Source: an uncultured Bacillota bacterium (GTDB lineage: Bacteria > Bacillota > UBA994 > UBA5500). Taken from it: DNA of 7,887 nt. The position numbers and the translations under genes were made by a program. The notes beneath the pieces were generated by a model. That model saw nothing but the letters and a program-made list of their open reading frames with translations, did not search any database and was not told the origin of the DNA. The stretch spans positions 1-7,887 of the forward strand of contig CALNBW010000203.1 in assembly GCA_937874815.1 (NCBI GenBank). The letters run 5' to 3'. Shown here piece after piece: positions 6,025 through 7,887 of this stretch; position 1 is the stretch's first letter, and each line of letters begins with the position of its first letter.

Positions 6025-7023
6025 ATGAACTGGGCTACTATTTGGCGTTTCGCCACCGTTATGTTCTTATTACTTGCCACTCTGGCCATGGTTAGCTGTA
6101 AATCGGCAGTTATATCGAGGCCAACGGACAACCCACTAGCAGATCCGGATGCAGACCATGCCCAACAAGGGAGTAAGCCTGAGCTACCAGCAGCATTTAT
6201 GGTGATGATCGATAACCACAGTGCTGCCCGGCCGCAGTATGGCTTGGCCAAAGCGGATATTGTTTATGAGTTCGTTTGCGAAACAGGCATTACCCGTTTC
6301 CTGGCCGCCTTTCATTCGCAAGACCCGGTGCGCGTAGGCCCAGTTCGTAGCATTCGATACTATTATTTGCACATAGCCAAAGCCTACGATTTGCCATTGG
6401 CGCATGTGGGTGGCAACATGGATGCCCTCGCCTTACGCACGCCGCTAAACATTAAGAGCGTCTGTGCCATTACTAATGCCGGCTCAGCCTTCTTCTCAGA
6501 TCCGCAGCGCAAGAGCCCGCATGCTACATATACGACAAGCGAAGCGGTTTTAGCAGTGGCTACGCAGCGTGGCTACAAGCCTTTGGGCTTGCCCGAGGTA
6601 CCGCGAGGCGACTGGCAGACTGGCCAAGCAGTGGCCGAGGTAGAGATCCAATATAGCTCTAAGTATAAAGTGGCCTGGGTTTATCAAGCGGATGAGCAGT
6701 GCTACAGCCGTCTGCTTAGTGGTTCCCCCCACCTGACAGCAGAACAAGAGCCGATTACAGCCCAGAACATCATTATCATTGAAGCGCCCGTCAAGACGGT
6801 CAAGGTGCCGGTGGACGAGATACAGAGTGAAATCAAGATCATTGGCCAAGGTAAGGCCTTGTTCTTACGCGATGGCAAGTTGGTTAGTGGCACTTGGCAG
6901 AAGGATAAGCCTGAAGCGCACTTTAAGTATTTGCTGGACGATTGCACGGAGTTCACTTTTGCTGCGGGGAGCATTTGGATACAACAGGTGCACTCGTTAT
7001 CTCGTGACGTTGTCTACAAGTAG
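6025..7023 (+). CDS. DUF3048 (YerB-like) lipoprotein
   Basis: This 332-residue protein matches the YerB/DUF3048 family of Bacillota envelope lipoproteins, whose biochemical role is unknown. The N-terminus has a hydrophobic segment (about 9-23) ending in AMVSC, with Cys25 as the likely lipidated residue; Met at -3 is a weak fit to the usual L/V/I. The first domain (about 55-195) shows the family pattern: FMVMIDNHSAARPQYGLAKA (58-77), DIVYEFVCETGITRFLA (78-94), VGPVRSIRYYYLHIA (104-118) and HVGGNMDAL (127-135). The C-terminal domain (about 205-330) ends with the characteristic block near 300-321 (YLLDDCTEF, then GSIWIQQV). Length is typical. The ATG has AGGAGG (6013-6018) 6 nt upstream. It is transcribed divergently from OsmC and ends at a strong hairpin. 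The product is expected to sit on the outer face of the cytoplasmic membrane. Confidence 0.9.
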   Translation: MNWATIWRFATVMFLLLATLAMVSCKSAVISRPTDNPLADPDADHAQQGSKPELPAAFMVMIDNHSAARPQYGLAKADIVYEFVCETGITRFLAAFHSQDPVRVGPVRSIRYYYLHIAKAYDLPLAHVGGNMDALALRTPLNIKSVCAITNAGSAFFSDPQRKSPHATYTTSEAVLAVATQRGYKPLGLPEVPRGDWQTGQAVAEVEIQYSSKYKVAWVYQADEQCYSRLLSGSPHLTAEQEPITAQNIIIIEAPVKTVKVPVDEIQSEIKIIGQGKALFLRDGKLVSGTWQKDKPEAHFKYLLDDCTEFTFAAGSIWIQQVHSLSRDVVYK

Positions 7024-7037
7024 GTGCAGTTTAAGTT

Positions 7038-7082
7038 AACACAGACCCCCCGGCGCCCGTTGGCTACTGGGGGGTCTGTGTT
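7038..7082. terminator. Perfect 14-bp hairpin between convergent genes
   Basis: AACACAGACCCCCC (7038-7051) and GGGGGGTCTGTGTT (7069-7082) are perfect reverse complements with a 17-nt loop. It lies 14 bp after the DUF3048 stop and 37 bp beyond the stop of the convergent M20D gene, the usual place for a shared bidirectional terminator. The T runs after the stem are short on both strands (TTGTCCGTTT on plus, TTAACTTAAA on minus), but the G/C-rich stem is very stable. Confidence 0.8.
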
Positions 7083-7119
7083 GTCCGTTTATGGCCGGTT
7101 TAGCTTGGCTGTCCTGGGC

Positions 7120-7887
7120 TTAGCCGTTTAGCACGATGTTGACCATGATTTCCATACCGAGTTTGAGGCAATCCTCGTTGAAATGGACCTTGGGGCTGTG
7201 CAGCGGGTAAGCCTGCTGGCCAGCGGGCACGCGCGCGCCGAGCCAGAAGAGCGTCCCGGGTGCCTTTTCAGCATAATAGGCAAAATCCTCGCCGACCATG
7301 CTGGCTAAGGGGCTAACGATGACATTCTCTTCCCCGAGCACAGGTGTGGCGGCAGCAAGCAGTTCTTTTACGGCTTGCTCATGGTTAAAGGCGGCCGGGT
7401 AACCATAATGGTGATCAAACTGGCAGGTCGCGCCATGGGCAGCGGCTATTCCTTGCACGAGTTGACCGATGCGCTCCTTTAACAGCTCGCGGGTTTCTTT
7501 GGTCAGGCTGCGCAATGACAACTGGATTTCCGCTGTTTCGGCAATAATATTGCATACTTCCCCAGCATGGAAGGTGCCGACAGTAACTACGCCAGCCTGT
7601 TGGGCGGCTAGATTGCGGCTGACAATGGTTTGCAAGGCACCAACAATTTCGGCTCCAATGACGATGGCGTCAACTGCTGTTTCTGGATGAGCGCCGTGGC
7701 CCCCTTTGCCGTGGATAGTAACAGTGGCTCTATCTGTGTTAGACGTGCAGTATCCAGGGGTAACGAGTATCTGGCCGGTGGGTATCTCGGGTTGCACATG
7801 CAGGGCAAAGACTTTCTCCACGCCCTCCATTACACCGGCGTTTACTAACGGCAGTCCTCCGCCGCCGCTTTCCTCAGCGGGCTGAAA
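7120..7887 (-). CDS. M20D-family amidohydrolase (hippurate/N-acyl amino acid hydrolase type), 5' partial
   Basis: The last 255 codons of an M20D amidohydrolase are present; the reading frame is open to the window edge, so the start lies beyond 7887. The ATG at 7830 is internal, because the 19 codons before it encode the family motif FQPAEESGGGG. M20D enzymes are cytoplasmic metal-dependent hydrolases that release amino acids from N-acyl derivatives. Visible hallmarks, numbered from the first visible residue, are FQPAEE with catalytic Glu5 and ligand Glu6, LHVQP with ligand His30, the lid-domain segment GKGGHGAHPE (60-69), the segment SMVGEDFAYY, and the C-terminal PLHSPKVHFNED with ligand His230. 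The missing N-terminal third should carry the remaining Cys and His ligands. The usual SMGGEDF motif reads SMVGEDF here, a mild change. The gene is convergent with DUF3048 and shares its terminator. Substrate is not readable. Confidence 0.92.
   Translation of the reverse strand, partial: FQPAEESGGGGLPLVNAGVMEGVEKVFALHVQPEIPTGQILVTPGYCTSNTDRATVTIHGKGGHGAHPETAVDAIVIGAEIVGALQTIVSRNLAAQQAGVVTVGTFHAGEVCNIIAETAEIQLSLRSLTKETRELLKERIGQLVQGIAAAHGATCQFDHHYGYPAAFNHEQAVKELLAAATPVLGEENVIVSPLASMVGEDFAYYAEKAPGTLFWLGARVPAGQQAYPLHSPKVHFNEDCLKLGMEIMVNIVLNG

Noticed and set aside
7120..7830. M20D gene starting at the ATG at 7830
   Set aside because: The frame continues upstream to the window edge and encodes the catalytic FQPAEE motif, so 7830 is an internal Met.

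Overview
This window looks like an ordinary chromosomal stretch from a Gram-positive anaerobe of the Bacillota (Clostridia-like). The basis is a DUF4153 membrane protein, a YerB/DUF3048 lipoprotein, purine-rich AGGAGG-type ribosome binding sites 5-9 nt before nearly every start, and a short GGGGACA...TGTCCCC palindromic repeat. Base composition is near balanced by eye. No phage, IS transposase, CRISPR array, rRNA or tRNA is visible. The class cannot be fixed from the sequence alone.

Layout. Positions 1-125 hold no gene, only one copy of a short repeat and small hairpins. An EamA/DMT-family exporter (126-1052, minus) is divergent from an M20-family metallopeptidase (1248-2495, plus); two TATAAT -10 boxes lie back to back between them. 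A perfect 16-bp hairpin separates the peptidase from an acetamidase/formamidase-family gene (2576-3472, plus). Next come a DUF4153 polytopic membrane protein (3654-5432, plus) with an operator-like pair of palindromes around its promoter, a REP-like palindrome and the second copy of the short repeat (5445-5555). An OsmC-family protein (5570-5941, minus) is divergent from a YerB-like DUF3048 lipoprotein (6025-7023, plus). A perfect 14-bp hairpin then separates that gene from a convergent M20D amidohydrolase (7120-7887, minus), whose N-terminal part lies beyond the window.

How the genes may work together. The left half suggests use of peptides or amides: a peptidase/deacylase, an amidase releasing ammonia, and a divergent small-molecule exporter. 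The M20D amidohydrolase at the right end fits the same theme but is separated from the rest by unrelated genes. DUF4153 and DUF3048 proteins belong to the cell envelope and have no established biochemical role; OsmC proteins usually reduce organic peroxides. I see no previously undescribed system in the gene content. The more notable signals are regulatory: symmetric divergent promoters, paired operator-like palindromes, a hairpin inside a possible operon, and two short repeats.
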